Part shown: piece after piece, positions 42,203 to 52,938 of the stretch
Layout: the number at the start of each line of letters is the position of its first letter
Numbering within the stretch: position 1 is the first letter of the stretch
NCBI GenBank assembly: GCA_031316315.1
Contig: JADBEO010000012.1
Coordinates: forward strand, 41,474 to 105,473
From: Chelatococcus sambhunathii
GTDB lineage: Bacteria; Pseudomonadota; Alphaproteobacteria; Rhizobiales; Methylopilaceae
Reading direction: 5' to 3'
DNA: 64,000 nt
Position numbers and translations under genes: made by a program
The notes under the pieces: generated by a model
What the model saw: the letters and a program-made list of their open reading frames with translations, nothing else
What the model was told of the DNA's origin: nothing
Database searches by the model: none

Positions 42203-42580
42203 TCAGGCGTATTGCGCGACGCCGTCGCCGAAGGACCAGTTCTCCTTCTTCACCTCGACGAGATTGACGAAGACGTTGCGCCGCTCGACGCCGGCCGCCT
42301 CGAACCGGTCGGCGATCGACTTGTATAGCGCCTTCTTCAGTTCGACCGAGCGGCCCTCGTTCGCGGTGATCTGGACGATGACGAGGCCGTCGTCATGCTC
42401 GACGCCCAAGTAGCTTCGGGCGTAGACGAAGTCGGCTTTCTCGTGCTCGTGGACGACGATGAACTTGTCGTCCGCGGGCACGTTGAACGCCTCGCGCAGC
42501 GCCTCGTAGACGCCCTGGCAGAGCGCGAGCTTGCGGGCCTCGTTGTGGCCCTTCAGAAGCGAGATGCGGACGAGGGGCAT
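42203..42580 (-). CDS. Tautomerase family protein
   Basis: 125-aa member of the 4-oxalocrotonate tautomerase fold with the catalytic Pro directly after the initiator Met (MPLVRISLLKGHNE). Two beta-alpha-beta halves are visible: LALCQGVYEALREAFNVPAD and VIVQITANEGRSVELKKALYKSIADRF. The substrate is unknown; length is about twice the 4-OT monomer, as in the long subfamily. It sits between lpdA and the deoxyribosyltransferase gene. Confidence 0.92.
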   Translation of the reverse strand: MPLVRISLLKGHNEARKLALCQGVYEALREAFNVPADDKFIVVHEHEKADFVYARSYLGVEHDDGLVIVQITANEGRSVELKKALYKSIADRFEAAGVERRNVFVNLVEVKKENWSFGDGVAQYA

Positions 42581-42592
42581 GCGGTCTCCTTT

Positions 42593-43174
42593 TCAGGCCG
42601 ACGCCAAGCGCGGCCGTCCCTCGCGGCGCTCGGCGAGCGCGCGGACGCAGGTTTCGAACAGAGCGAGGTCCGCGAGGTCCCTCGCCTCGCCTCCCTCCGG
42701 CTTGAGGAACAAACTGCCGGAATCGGCGATCGCCTCCTCGATCATGAGGTTGTCGGCGAGGCCGAAGTTCTCGATGGACATGCCGTCGGGGTGAAAAACC
42801 CGCCCGTCCGCGAGCGTCTGCAGGTCGTCGACGCCCTCGACCGTGCGGTCAAAAAGCGGACGCGGGTCGTTCGAGTAGCAGAGCGTCGGCTTGCCGAGGC
42901 CGAAGGCGAAGCCGACCTCCCACACGGTTCCGGCGTCTGCGCCGATCCCGCGGAACGGCGAGAGATTGGCGATGACGGCGTCGGCGCGCCGGATCGCGTC
43001 GACGTTGGCCGCGAATATCGCGCGGGTCAGCCGGTCCGGCGCCACGCCCTCCATCGACTGGTCGAGCGGATAGAGGCCCTCCAGTCCATGGCGGCGGCAG
43101 ACATCCTTCTTCGCCGCGCCGACAGCGACGGCGTCCGCGAGAAAGACCTCCGGCCCTGCGAGATAGACTCTCAT
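42593..43174 (-). CDS. Nucleoside 2-deoxyribosyltransferase family protein
   Basis: 193-aa protein: MRVYLAGPEVFLADAVAVG, VIANLSPFRGIGADAGTVWEVGFAFGLGKPTLCYSN. The DxGTxxExG motif provides the catalytic Glu of the family, which exchanges bases on deoxyribonucleosides. Whether this one is a transferase or a hydrolase cannot be said. It is 12 bases upstream of the tautomerase and just after pdhC, separated by a long hairpin. Confidence 0.9.
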   Translation of the reverse strand: MRVYLAGPEVFLADAVAVGAAKKDVCRRHGLEGLYPLDQSMEGVAPDRLTRAIFAANVDAIRRADAVIANLSPFRGIGADAGTVWEVGFAFGLGKPTLCYSNDPRPLFDRTVEGVDDLQTLADGRVFHPDGMSIENFGLADNLMIEEAIADSGSLFLKPEGGEARDLADLALFETCVRALAERREGRPRLASA

Positions 43175-43191
43175 GGAACCCGCCGGTTCAG

Positions 43192-43224
43192 GCGCCCGGC
43201 CACGTCTCGAACGCGGCCGGGCGC
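43192..43224. terminator. Hairpin after pdhC
   Basis: Perfect 10-bp arms GCGCCCGGCC and GGCCGGGCGC with a 13-base loop lie directly behind the pdhC stop. No T-run follows, so it may only weaken read-through or stabilise the 3' end. Confidence 0.45.
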
Positions 43225-43226
43225 GC

Positions 43227-44621
43227 TCAGACCAGCATCCCCATCGGCTTCTCGACCAGCCGCTTGACGGCCGAGAGCAGCGTCGCGCCGAGCGCGCCGT
43301 CGACCGCGCGGTGATCGCAGGACATCGTCAGGCTCATGACCGTCGCGATCTTGATCTCGTCGCCCTTCACCACCGCGCGCTTCTCGCCGCCGCCGACCGC
43401 GAGGATCGTCGAGTGGGGCGGATTGATTACCGCGGTAAAGTCCTTCATCCCAAACATGCCGAGGTTTGAGACCGCGGTCGTCCCGCCCTGGTACTCCTCC
43501 GGCTTCAGCTTCCGCTCCTTGGCGCGGATGGCGTAGTCCCTCATCTCCTTGGCGATGGTCGAGAGCGTCTTCGTCTCGACGGCGCGGATGATCGGGGTGA
43601 TCAGGCCGTTGTTCGGGAGAGCGACGGCGACGCCGACGTCCGCGTGCTTGTGGCGGAGCATCGCGCCCTCGGTCCAGGTCACGTTGGCGTCAGGCACCTG
43701 CGCCAGCGCGACGCCGAGCGCCTTGATGACCATGTCGTTGACCGAGACCTTGAAGGCCGGCTTGCCGTCCTTTTCCGGCGCGGAGGCGTTGATCTGCTCG
43801 CGCAGCGACAGCAGCGCGTCGATCTCGCAATCGACCGTCAGATAGAATTGCGGCACGGTCTGCCGCGCCTCGGTGAGGCGGCGCGCGATCGTCTTGCGCA
43901 TGCCGTCGTGCGGGACTTCCTCGAAGGAGCCCTCGGGGAAGAGCTTCTTGATCGCCTCGTCCGACGCGCCAGCTGGCGCAGGGGCCTTGGCGGCCGGGGC
44001 GGCTTCCGGCGCCTTGGCCGAGGCCGCCGGCTTGGCGCCGCCCGAAGCCTTGGCCTCCTCCACGTCCGCCTTGATCACGCGGCCATGCGGGCCCGAGCCG
44101 GCGATCGAGCCGATGTCGACGCCGGCCTCCTTGGCGAGCCGCCGGGCGAGCGGCGAGGCGAAGACGCGCTCGCCCTTGTCGTGCCCGTTCGGGGCTGGCG
44201 CAGCCGTTTCCGGCTTGGCCTTCTGGGACTTTGGGGGCTCGTCATGCTTGGCTTCGCTCGGGCGCGCGGCGGACGCATCCTGCTTCGGCGCTTCGGCCTT
44301 CGCCTCGATTTCGGCTGATGTCGGGGGGGGCGATTTGGCGGCAGGCTTCGGCGCGGCGTCCAGCGCGCTCGCGTCCTCGCCCTCTTCCAGCAGGATGGCG
44401 ATCAATTCGTTGACCGGAACGTCGGTCGCGCCCTCAGCGACCACGATCTTGCCGACCGTGCCCTCGTCGACGGCCTCGACCTCCATGGTCGCCTTGTCGG
44501 TCTCGATCTCGGCGATGACGTCGCCGGATTTCACCGCGTCGCCTTCCTTGACGAGCCACTTGGCGAGATTGCCCTTCTCCATGGTCGGAGAAAGCGCGGG
44601 CATCAGGATGTTGGTGGGCAT
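43227..44621 (-). CDS. pdhC: Pyruvate dehydrogenase E2, dihydrolipoamide acetyltransferase
   Basis: 464-aa core of the pyruvate dehydrogenase complex. One lipoyl domain (1-80, with the [13 protein letters not shown] lipoyl lysine), a Pro/Ala linker, a peripheral subunit-binding domain (FASPLARRLAKEAGVDIG) and the acetyltransferase domain ending with SCDHRAVDGALGA (catalytic His). It moves acetyl to CoA. ATG 44621 lies three bases after the Uma2 stop. Order in the operon: pdhA, pdhB, DUF5076, Uma2, pdhC. Confidence 0.97.
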   Translation of the reverse strand: MPTNILMPALSPTMEKGNLAKWLVKEGDAVKSGDVIAEIETDKATMEVEAVDEGTVGKIVVAEGATDVPVNELIAILLEEGEDASALDAAPKPAAKSPPPTSAEIEAKAEAPKQDASAARPSEAKHDEPPKSQKAKPETAAPAPNGHDKGERVFASPLARRLAKEAGVDIGSIAGSGPHGRVIKADVEEAKASGGAKPAASAKAPEAAPAAKAPAPAGASDEAIKKLFPEGSFEEVPHDGMRKTIARRLTEARQTVPQFYLTVDCEIDALLSLREQINASAPEKDGKPAFKVSVNDMVIKALGVALAQVPDANVTWTEGAMLRHKHADVGVAVALPNNGLITPIIRAVETKTLSTIAKEMRDYAIRAKERKLKPEEYQGGTTAVSNLGMFGMKDFTAVINPPHSTILAVGGGEKRAVVKGDEIKIATVMSLTMSCDHRAVDGALGATLLSAVKRLVEKPMGMLV

Positions 44622-44624
44622 CTC

Positions 44625-45224
44625 TCAGGCCTCTTCGGAAGGCTTCTGTGGGGCAGGTTCATCGAAGGGAAACAACACGTCGAGCGGAAAGCCCACGGCG
44701 TCGAAGGGTTCGACGCGGACCTCGTCACCGGGCTGGAAGGTCGCCTTCAGCATCCAGCTACCGGCGGCGAGAGCGAAACATTCGAGCTGCCGCTCAGCTG
44801 GGTCGAGCAGCCATAGGAACGCGACGCCGGCCTCGGCGTAGATACGCCGCTTGGGACCCCGATCGAGCCGAGCGGTCGCGGGCGACAGGATCTCGCAGAC
44901 CCAGTCCGGCGGCGTCTCGATGTAGGCGGTCTCGGGCTCGGTCGGCAGCCGCTCGCGACGCCATCCGGCCAGATCGGGCACGACGACGTCCGGGCCGAGA
45001 TGCAGTTCCGGCTCAGGGATGAAAATCCAGCCGCCCGGTCCGCCGCGGCCGCGCCGATAGGGCCCAGTCAGCTCATAGCTCAGCTCAATGGCGGCGCCGC
45101 CGTGCCTTGGCCTTGGCCGCGGATGCGTCTCCAGCCGGCCGTCGACGATCTCCGCCACCAGATGCGACGGGACCGCCTCGAGATCAGCGTAGGTCGCGCG
45201 TTTCAGGGCGGGATCGGCGTTCAA
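44625..45224 (-). CDS. Uma2 family (DUF820) PD-(D/E)XK-type protein
   Basis: 199-aa protein: KRATYADLEAVPSHLVAEIVDGRLETHPRP, then LHLGPDVVVPDLAGWRRERLP and TPPDWVCEILSPATARLDRGPKRRIYAEAGV, the Uma2 nuclease-fold pattern with PD...ExL. These genes are common, often multi-copy, in cyanobacteria and some proteobacteria and are linked to mobile or toxin-like functions; no activity is shown. It is inside the pdh operon, nine bases behind DUF5076 and three before pdhC, an unusual spot that suggests insertion. Confidence 0.87.
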   Translation of the reverse strand: MNADPALKRATYADLEAVPSHLVAEIVDGRLETHPRPRPRHGGAAIELSYELTGPYRRGRGGPGGWIFIPEPELHLGPDVVVPDLAGWRRERLPTEPETAYIETPPDWVCEILSPATARLDRGPKRRIYAEAGVAFLWLLDPAERQLECFALAAGSWMLKATFQPGDEVRVEPFDAVGFPLDVLFPFDEPAPQKPSEEA

Positions 45225-45233
45225 CGGCGCGTC

Positions 45234-45532
45234 CTATTGGATGGCGCTGGTGGTTCCGACGTCGGCGCCGTCATCCCACTCTGCGTCCAGCGTGAACTTG
45301 ATCTTGGCGAGCGCCTCTTCCTGGGTCGAGACGCCTTCTGTCTCGTAGATGCGGGAGACGTGCCGCGCGAGATCGGTCAGCAGTACGCCCCAGACCGCGG
45401 GGTCGTCGAATGCGCGCTGCAGCGAGACGTGCAGCCCGTTGTCGACGATCCAGGCGCGCAGGATCTCCGTCGCCTCCGCGGACTCATGCGCCGCGAAGGG
45501 GATGGCGAGTTCCTTCTTCGACGGACCGGACA

Positions 45533-45533
<1 letters not shown>
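45234..45533 (-). CDS. DUF5076 domain protein
   Basis: 99-aa soluble protein: SKKELAIPFAAHESAEATEILRAWIVDNGLHVSLQRAFDDPAVWGVLLTDLARHVSRIYE. It matches DUF5076, found next to pdhB in Rhizobiales; function unknown. ATG 45533 overlaps the pdhB stop in TGATG, so translation is coupled. The frame could also start at TTG 45536. Confidence 0.87.
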
Positions 45534-46975
<1,442 letters not shown>

Positions 46976-47051
46976 GGTGGACGTTCCCTTGTCCTGACGT
47001 CTTCTTGGTAGCCCCGACCTTCCCGGGCGGGGCGGACATGAGGCGCTGTCG

Positions 47052-48131
47052 TCAGCGCAGTATGTCGGTCCAGAGCTCGGACGGATCGGGCTCGGGGTCG
47101 TTGGTCGCGAACTCTGCGGCCGCGTTGACGATATCGCGGACCTCCTTGTCGACGCCCTTCAGGTCGTCTTCGCTCGCCATCTTGCCGTCGACGATGCGCC
47201 TGCGGACCATCTCGATCGGGTCGTGGGTCTCGCGCATCTTCTGGACCTCCTCCTTCGACCGGTATTTCGCCGGATCGGACATGGAGTGGCCGCGATAGCG
47301 GTAGGTGATCATCTCGAGGATGTACGGGCCTTTCCCGTCGCGGGCGTGCTTGACGGCGCGGTCGCCGGCCGCCTTCACGGCGCGCACGTCCATGCCGTCG
47401 ACCTGCTCGCCCGGGATCTCGAAGCTCGCGCCTCGCTGGCTGAGGTTCGTGGTCGAGGAGGCCCGCTCGACCGAGGTGCCCATGCCGTATTTGTTGTTCT
47501 CGATGACGTAGACGATCGGCAGCTTCCAGAGCTTCGCCATGTTGAAGCTCTCGTAGACCTGGCCCTGGTTGGACGCGCCGTCGCCGAAATAGGCGAGCGC
47601 GACCTTGCCGTTCTTCCGATACCTGTTGGCGAAGGCGAGGCCCGTGCCGAGGGATACCTGCGCGCCGACGATGCCGTGGCCGCCGTAGAACTGCTTCTCG
47701 ACGCTGAACATGTGCATCGAGCCGCCCTTACCCTTGGAATAGCCGCCGCGCCGGCCGGTGAGCTCGGCCATGACGCCCTTCGGGTCCATCTCGCAGGCGA
47801 GCATGTGGCCGTGATCGCGGTAGCCGGTGATGACCTGGTCGCCCTGCTCAAGAGCCATCTGCATTCCGGTGACGACGGCTTCCTGGCCGATGTAGAGATG
47901 GCAGAAGCCGCCGATCAGGCCCATGCCGTAGAGCTGGCCGGCCTTTTCCTCGAAGCGGCGGATCAGGAGCATGTCGCGATAGGCGCGAAGCTCCTCGTCC
48001 TTGCTGAATTCGAGCGGGCCGTTCGAGACCGAACTCTTGGCGCTCGCGCCGGACGCGCTCCTGGCGCTTGGCTTGGGAGCCGATTTACCGGCGGTTTTGC
48101 GCGGCGCTGCCTTGGCGGCTGTAGCGGCCAT
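47052..48131 (-). CDS. pdhA: Pyruvate dehydrogenase E1 alpha subunit
   Basis: 359-aa TPP-binding subunit: [20 protein letters not shown], the TPP motif [20 protein letters not shown] ... ENN, and [19 protein letters not shown] with the regulatory-loop Ser/Tyr region. The Ala/Lys-rich N-terminus of 40 residues is variable. ATG 48131. It leads the pdh operon; the 150-base gap upstream should contain its promoter, but I cannot assign boxes. Confidence 0.97.
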   Translation of the reverse strand: MAATAAKAAPRKTAGKSAPKPSARSASGASAKSSVSNGPLEFSKDEELRAYRDMLLIRRFEEKAGQLYGMGLIGGFCHLYIGQEAVVTGMQMALEQGDQVITGYRDHGHMLACEMDPKGVMAELTGRRGGYSKGKGGSMHMFSVEKQFYGGHGIVGAQVSLGTGLAFANRYRKNGKVALAYFGDGASNQGQVYESFNMAKLWKLPIVYVIENNKYGMGTSVERASSTTNLSQRGASFEIPGEQVDGMDVRAVKAAGDRAVKHARDGKGPYILEMITYRYRGHSMSDPAKYRSKEEVQKMRETHDPIEMVRRRIVDGKMASEDDLKGVDKEVRDIVNAAAEFATNDPEPDPSELWTDILR

Positions 48132-48285
48132 GTCGTCCCCTGGCTCGTTTCCTGGTCTTCTTATTCGAGAAAGCTAACGCGCTGCCCGACCGAAATCGAG
48201 CGTGCCGCCGTCTCAGAAGACTCTTGTGAAGCAGGGTTAGACCAAAGTCTGAGGCGCGTCATCCTTCTCGACGCGCATGGCGGGT

Positions 48286-48597
48286 CTACTCGCGCTGCAG
48301 GACACGCTCGTTCGGGCTGATCCAGCCGAGGTCGGAACGCGCCTGCTCGTCAAGCAGGTCGGGATCGATGCGCTCGGTCGAGAGCAGGTCGATGCGATGC
48401 TCGACCGCCGCGCGCTCGACCTTCACGGCGTCGAGCCGGGCCTGCAGCTGCGCGATCTCCGCCTCCATCGCGCGGCTGGCGACGAGACCATGATCGCCGA
48501 CATAGGCCTGCTGGCTGAAATAGGTCACCGCGCCGGCCGCCACGAGCCAGAGCGCGACCTGGGCGACGACGATGCGCCATTTGGTGCGGACGATCAT
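48286..48597 (-). CDS. Septum formation initiator family protein (FtsB/DivIC-like)
   Basis: 103-aa bitopic protein: one N-terminal helix (VVAQVALWLVAAGAVTYFSQQAY), then a coiled coil (LVASRAMEAEIAQLQARLDAVKVERAAVEHRIDLL) and the short ERIDPDLLDEQARSDLG tail. It is the divisome FtsB/DivIC family that pairs with FtsL. The gene lies directly upstream of pdhA in related genomes too. ATG 48597. Confidence 0.92.
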   Translation of the reverse strand: MIVRTKWRIVVAQVALWLVAAGAVTYFSQQAYVGDHGLVASRAMEAEIAQLQARLDAVKVERAAVEHRIDLLSTERIDPDLLDEQARSDLGWISPNERVLQRE

Positions 48598-48633
48598 GAC
48601 GCGAACATCGCAGCGACATGGTTTCCAAAGCGT

Positions 48634-50460
48634 TTAGCCCGCCTTCTTCCGCGCCGCCGAGGTGATGCGAACGATGGCGTCCCTCAATCCGGCGCCGGAC
48701 AGCGCCGAGGGCTCGCGCTGCGAAGCCTCGGCGCCTCTCAGCGTCTCGTCCTGTTCTCCCTCGTCCTCGATCCGCAGGCCGGCGCGCACGACCTTGCCGT
48801 CGTCCACGGCGCGCGCGATCAGCGTCGCCGCGCCGAAGTCGAGCGTGTCGCCGACCGTGGGCTCGTTCTCGAAGCGCGCGGCGAACACCCCGGCGACCGT
48901 CAGCTCCGCCTCGTCCGGCGGGACGACAAGCCCGTACATGCCGACCAGCACCGACAACGCGGTCTCGCCGCGCAACGGGAACTCGCCGAGCGAGGGCCGC
49001 GCTCCCTCGGTCGAGGCGAAGAGCCCGTCCAGTTCCGCGACGCGCTCGGGAGCCGCGAGGAAGTAGCCATAGTCGCCGGGCTTCAATGCGCCGGCCTGCC
49101 TCGGGTCGAGAATCGCCGACTCCCGCACGACGAAAACCGGCTTCGCCCATTTGGGCACGGAGTCGCGGAACAGGATCGGGCAGTGCGGGGTGACCTGATA
49201 GCCGACCATTTCCTGCGCGAGCTGGCCCGGCAGGTCGATCTCGACGCGCTGCACGCTGCGGACGGTCTTGCGCACCGCGAGACCGAGGCGCTTGGCGAGG
49301 GGCGTCAGCGTCCAGCCCTGGACGATCAGCGACACGATCACGACCACGAAGGCGACGTTGAAGATGACATCGGCGTTCGGCGCCTTCGCGAGCGTCGGTA
49401 TGGCCGCGAGGAAGATGGAGACCGCGCCGCGCAGCCCGACCCAACCGACGAAGCCGATCTCCTTCCTCGAGAAGCCGAACGGCGCGAGGCAGAGAGCGAC
49501 GGCCAGAGGTCGCGCGACGAAGATCAGCCCGACCGCGATGGCGAGAGCGGGGAGCAGCGTCCGGACCATCTCGCTCGGCGTCACCAGCAGGCCGAGCACG
49601 AGGAACATCACGATCTGGCAGAGCCAGGTCACCGTGTCGTGGAAGGCGATGATGCTCGGCAGCGCGCGGACCTGCCGGTTCCCGACGACGATGCCGGCGA
49701 GATAGACGGCGAGGAAGCCGGAGCCGTGCAGGACCGCAGCCAGCGCGAAGAGCGCGACCACTCCGGTCACCACGAACAGCGGGTGGAGGCCCGAAGGCAG
49801 ATCGACCCTGTTCAGCACGAAGGCGAGCGCGAACCCGCCCGCCACGCCTGCGGCGGCGCCGATCACCGCCTCCTGCAGGAAGTGGCTGATGATGTCCGCC
49901 GCCGTGTGGCCGCTCGCGGCGGTGGCGAGGCCTACGAGCAGCACCGTCAGGAACACCGCTACGGGATCGTTCGTGCTGGACTCGATCTCCAGCGTCGCGC
50001 CGACGCGGCGCTGCAGCTGCAGGCCGCTGGCGCGGATCAGGAAAAACACGGCCGCCGCATCGGTGGAGGCGATCGTCGCGCCGATCAGCAGCCCCTGCAG
50101 CCAGCTGAGATTCAGGACGATGGCCGCGAAGCAGCCGATGAGGCCCGCCGTGATCACGACGCCGGCCGTGGCGAGCGACACCGCAGGCCACAGCGCGCCA
50201 GCCATGTGGGAGACGCGCGTGCGCAACCCGCCGTCGAACAGGATGATCGCGAGGGCGATCGAGCCGACCATGTAGGTGAGCCGATAATCCTCGAAGCTGA
50301 CGCCGCCGGGGCCGTCGACGCCCGTCAGCATGCCGATCAGCAGGAAGACGAGCAGCAGCGGAGCGCCGAAGCGGGATGCCACGAGAGACGACAGGATACC
50401 GACGAGCAGCAACGCAGCGCCGAAAAGAACGACGGCGTTGACGACCGCGATGCTGTCCAT
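48634..50460 (-). CDS. Potassium/proton antiporter, CPA1/NhaP2-type
   Basis: 608-aa membrane protein. The transporter part (about 1-390) has twelve or so helices, with the ion-binding region ATIASTDAAAVFFLIRASG and STNDPVAVFLTVLL, and the VGLRGAVSIFLAAIP motif. A cytoplasmic C-terminal portion (TrkA-C-like, KAVFVVRES-type text, then a further domain) follows, as in NhaP2/CvrA used in K+ and volume control. The cation specificity is by family. ATG 50460 is preferred; a TTG at 50481 lies in frame. Confidence 0.92.
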   Translation of the reverse strand: MDSIAVVNAVVLFGAALLLVGILSSLVASRFGAPLLLVFLLIGMLTGVDGPGGVSFEDYRLTYMVGSIALAIILFDGGLRTRVSHMAGALWPAVSLATAGVVITAGLIGCFAAIVLNLSWLQGLLIGATIASTDAAAVFFLIRASGLQLQRRVGATLEIESSTNDPVAVFLTVLLVGLATAASGHTAADIISHFLQEAVIGAAAGVAGGFALAFVLNRVDLPSGLHPLFVVTGVVALFALAAVLHGSGFLAVYLAGIVVGNRQVRALPSIIAFHDTVTWLCQIVMFLVLGLLVTPSEMVRTLLPALAIAVGLIFVARPLAVALCLAPFGFSRKEIGFVGWVGLRGAVSIFLAAIPTLAKAPNADVIFNVAFVVVIVSLIVQGWTLTPLAKRLGLAVRKTVRSVQRVEIDLPGQLAQEMVGYQVTPHCPILFRDSVPKWAKPVFVVRESAILDPRQAGALKPGDYGYFLAAPERVAELDGLFASTEGARPSLGEFPLRGETALSVLVGMYGLVVPPDEAELTVAGVFAARFENEPTVGDTLDFGAATLIARAVDDGKVVRAGLRIEDEGEQDETLRGAEASQREPSALSGAGLRDAIVRITSAARKKAG

Positions 50461-50625
50461 GCCCACCCGCTTGCCGAGCAAGGCGGCCGGATCGCGCCCG
50501 GCCGTGCGGGCCGAGCGTGTTCCGAGCGCCGAAGCCTCAGAGAGAAGCAGCGAGTGTCGGCGAGGATTGGCGCCACATCAAGGCGAGTCGGCGCAATCGG
50601 AACGTAAGAGCGCTAGCGGCGGACG

Positions 50626-51012
50626 TTACAAGCTCTTGTCGATCAGCGCCGCGATGGCGCTCTCCGATGTATCGCCAGTCGAGCGGGCGACCTCCTTGCC
50701 TTTCGCGAAAACGAGGATGGTGGACCTCTCGGGCGCCGAGAGTTCGCGCATCACGGGCTTTTCCGAGTCGTAGTCCACGGAAAAGGCCGTGACCGCGGCG
50801 TATTTCGGCTGGGCGAGGAGCCGGTCGAGGATCGGCTTCTGAGCGCGGCAGGTCGGACACCACGTCGCGTCGATATGGACAAGCACCGGACCGCCTTTCT
50901 CCAGCGCGGCCGCGAAATTCACCGAGGCGAAGCGCATGACGCCCGCGGCGTGCGCGGCCAGAGGAGCCGCGAGACAAGCGGCGGCGATCAGAACGAAGCG
51001 TCGCGAGGGCAT
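50626..51012 (-). CDS. Thioredoxin-fold exported protein
   Basis: 128-aa protein with signal peptide (FVLIAAACLAAPLAAHAAG) and a thioredoxin domain with active site ATWCPTCRAQ. It reads PVLVHIDATWCPTC and ends VARSTGDTSESAIAALIDKSL. It should act in periplasmic thiol exchange or redox protein maturation. AGGAG is nine bases before ATG 51012. Client unknown. Confidence 0.92.
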   Translation of the reverse strand: MPSRRFVLIAAACLAAPLAAHAAGVMRFASVNFAAALEKGGPVLVHIDATWCPTCRAQKPILDRLLAQPKYAAVTAFSVDYDSEKPVMRELSAPERSTILVFAKGKEVARSTGDTSESAIAALIDKSL

Positions 51013-51078
51013 GACAACCTCCGGATCCAGTCCGACGGCCCCCTTACGCAGTTCACCGCCGAAGGGATTACGCTTTGG

Positions 51079-51127
51079 AGGAACGGCCGCACGGAGGAGG
51101 AGGTTGCGGTGACGCGCGGCCGTTCCT
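51079..51127. terminator. Long hairpin after the small exported gene
   Basis: Arms AGGAACGGCCGC (51079-51090) and GCGGCCGTTCCT (51116-51127) are perfectly complementary over 12 bp with a 25-base loop. It lies seven bases past the stop of the minus-strand gene at 51134. No T-run follows on that strand. Confidence 0.4.
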
Positions 51128-51133
51128 TTGGGC

Positions 51134-51463
51134 TTATTGAGTCTTAGTCTTGCCCTTCTCGCCGGCGGCGCCGTCCGCATAGGCGAGCGCGCCGTCCTTG
51201 ACCGTAAGCTTGTCGCCGGTCTTGGCGGACACGCCGTAGCTGTTGAGGCCGATGGCGCGGACCTCGCAGCCTTCGGGGCAATCCAGCTTTGCGGACTTGC
51301 CAGGCTCGACGGTGACCTTGGGTTCGGTCGCGCCGAGATCGGCCACGACTTCGAGCGCCTTGTCCGTAGGGTTCTGTACGGTCACCGCGAGCGCGGGACC
51401 GGCCGCCAGGGCCATCGCGGCGAACCCAAGCGCAGCTGTTTTGACGGTGGTCGGCATATGCAT
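51134..51463 (-). CDS. Small exported protein
   Basis: 109-aa product: signal peptide (MHMPTTVKTAALGFAAMALAAGPALAV) and a mature domain VQNPTDKALEVVADLGATEPKVTVEPGKSAKLDCPEGCEVRAIGLNSYG with one close cysteine pair CPEGC, then a Lys-rich tail. It may bind a metal through the pair, which is inference. GAGGGAC precedes ATG 51463. I recognise no family. Confidence 0.72.
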   Translation of the reverse strand: MHMPTTVKTAALGFAAMALAAGPALAVTVQNPTDKALEVVADLGATEPKVTVEPGKSAKLDCPEGCEVRAIGLNSYGVSAKTGDKLTVKDGALAYADGAAGEKGKTKTQ

Positions 51464-51819
51464 CGTCGTCCCTCTCATCGTTTGTTCGCAGTCTTCGACA
51501 TGAACGCGATCAGTCGCGAGCAACGATTTATGCTTACGCCCCGCCGATTCCATAACATCAACACCCATGTGAAAATCGATTATCTATTACTGACGTACGC
51601 GTGAGTTTAACTTGATAAGAATAGCGTAAGATCGTCGTCGCGGGCATCGTTCGGACGGGTCTGACAGACGGCTGGAACACTGTTGCGCGTCGCCAACCCA
51701 AAGCAGGGCGGGACTATTCTCCTGCTGTCCGGGAATTGGCTTATCACTCGCGAACAGGCGGCCTCACGCGCGACTCGCGCTAGAACGCCGGTCGCACCTC
51801 TGGGCTGGAACCTCTGCGC
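51464..51819. other. Intergenic region upstream of the helicase
   Basis: This 356-base stretch contains an AT-rich portion (51530-51640) with several TTAT/TAAC runs and a possible promoter for the minus-strand exported protein. No tRNA, small gene or clear repeat was seen. The right end leads to the helicase start without a strong ribosome site in view. Confidence 0.5.
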
Positions 51820-52911
51820 ATGCGCTGGTCGCCTCAACAGGACGCCGCTCTGAAGGCGGTCGCCGACTGGTTCCGGCGGCCGCAGGAGCAGGTGTTCCGG
51901 CTGTTCGGCTTCGCCGGCACCGGCAAGACCACCCTCGCCCGTCATCTCGCAGAGGACATCGATGGCGACGTCGCCTTCGGCGCCTATACCGGCAAGGCGG
52001 CGCTGGTGATGCGCGGCAAGGGCTGCACAGGCGCGACGACCATCCACGCGATGATCTACCGGCCCCGGGGGGGCGACGAGGAAGGCCCCTCCTTCGCCAT
52101 CAACCGGCAGGGAGCCGCGGCGGAGGCGGACCTCATCGTCATCGACGAATGCTCGATGGTCGACGAGGAGCTCGGGCGCGACCTGCTGTCCTTCGGCAAG
52201 AAGGTGCTGGTTCTCGGCGATCCGGCGCAGCTTCCGCCGGTCAAGGGCGGGGGCTTCTTCACCGACGCCGAGCCGGACGCGATGCTGACCGAGGTCCATC
52301 GCCAGGCCGCCGATGACCCCATCATCCGCATGTCTCTGGACGTGCGCGAGGGCCGGGAGCTCGCCCCCGGCGACTACGGCGAGAGCCGCATCGTCTCTCG
52401 ACGCCAGCTCGAGACGGACATGGTGACCGCGGCGGACCAGGTGCTGGTGGGGACCAACCGCACCCGCCGCCTCTACAACGGGCGGCTGCGGGAGCTGAAG
52501 GGCCTGCACGATCCGATGCCGGCCGTCGGCGACAAGCTCGTCTGCCTCAGGAACGACAAGACCAAGGGTCTGTTCAACGGCGGCACATGGATCGTGCAGC
52601 GTCTGAAGGGCGCAGATTCGGCGCGCGTGAAAATGGACGTGCTGCCGGACGAGGAGGGCGCGCGCCGCTCGGTCTCGGTCTCCGTCCTGCGCTCCTTCTT
52701 CGAGGGCGAGATCGAGCAGATCCCGTTCGCCCAGCGCCGTCGCTCCGACGAGTTCGACTACGGCTACGCGCTCACCGTCCACAAGGCTCAGGGCTCGCAG
52801 TGGGACGACGTCGTGCTGTTCGACGAAAGCTACGCCTTCCGCGAGCACCGCGAGCGCTGGCTTTATACGGGCCTCACGCGTGCGGCGAAGCGGATCACCG
52901 TGGTCCGGTGA
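51820..52911 (+). CDS. RecD/Dda-like ATP-dependent helicase
   Basis: 363-aa superfamily 1 helicase. Motif I is GFAGTGKTTLARHL, motif II DECSMVDEEL, with GDPAQLPPVKGGGFF, TEVHRQA and the C-terminal motif VI-like TVHKAQGSQWDDVVLFDE with YTGLTRAAKRITVV. It resembles the short RecD2/Dda-type AAA proteins found alone in many alphaproteobacteria, often annotated as exonuclease V alpha subunit-like. It lacks the N-terminal and SH3-type parts of RecD2. Cellular role is not clear. ATG 51820. Confidence 0.92.
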   Translation: MRWSPQQDAALKAVADWFRRPQEQVFRLFGFAGTGKTTLARHLAEDIDGDVAFGAYTGKAALVMRGKGCTGATTIHAMIYRPRGGDEEGPSFAINRQGAAAEADLIVIDECSMVDEELGRDLLSFGKKVLVLGDPAQLPPVKGGGFFTDAEPDAMLTEVHRQAADDPIIRMSLDVREGRELAPGDYGESRIVSRRQLETDMVTAADQVLVGTNRTRRLYNGRLRELKGLHDPMPAVGDKLVCLRNDKTKGLFNGGTWIVQRLKGADSARVKMDVLPDEEGARRSVSVSVLRSFFEGEIEQIPFAQRRRSDEFDYGYALTVHKAQGSQWDDVVLFDESYAFREHRERWLYTGLTRAAKRITVVR

Positions 52912-52938
52912 CCGCTCCGCGGCCCGGGACGCCTGCGG

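Noticed and set aside
48277..50607. Long plus-strand open frame of 776 codons opposite the antiporter
   Set aside because: It is antisense to a clear transporter gene and its product is Arg/Asp/Gln-rich low complexity, the usual shadow of a GC-rich coding strand.
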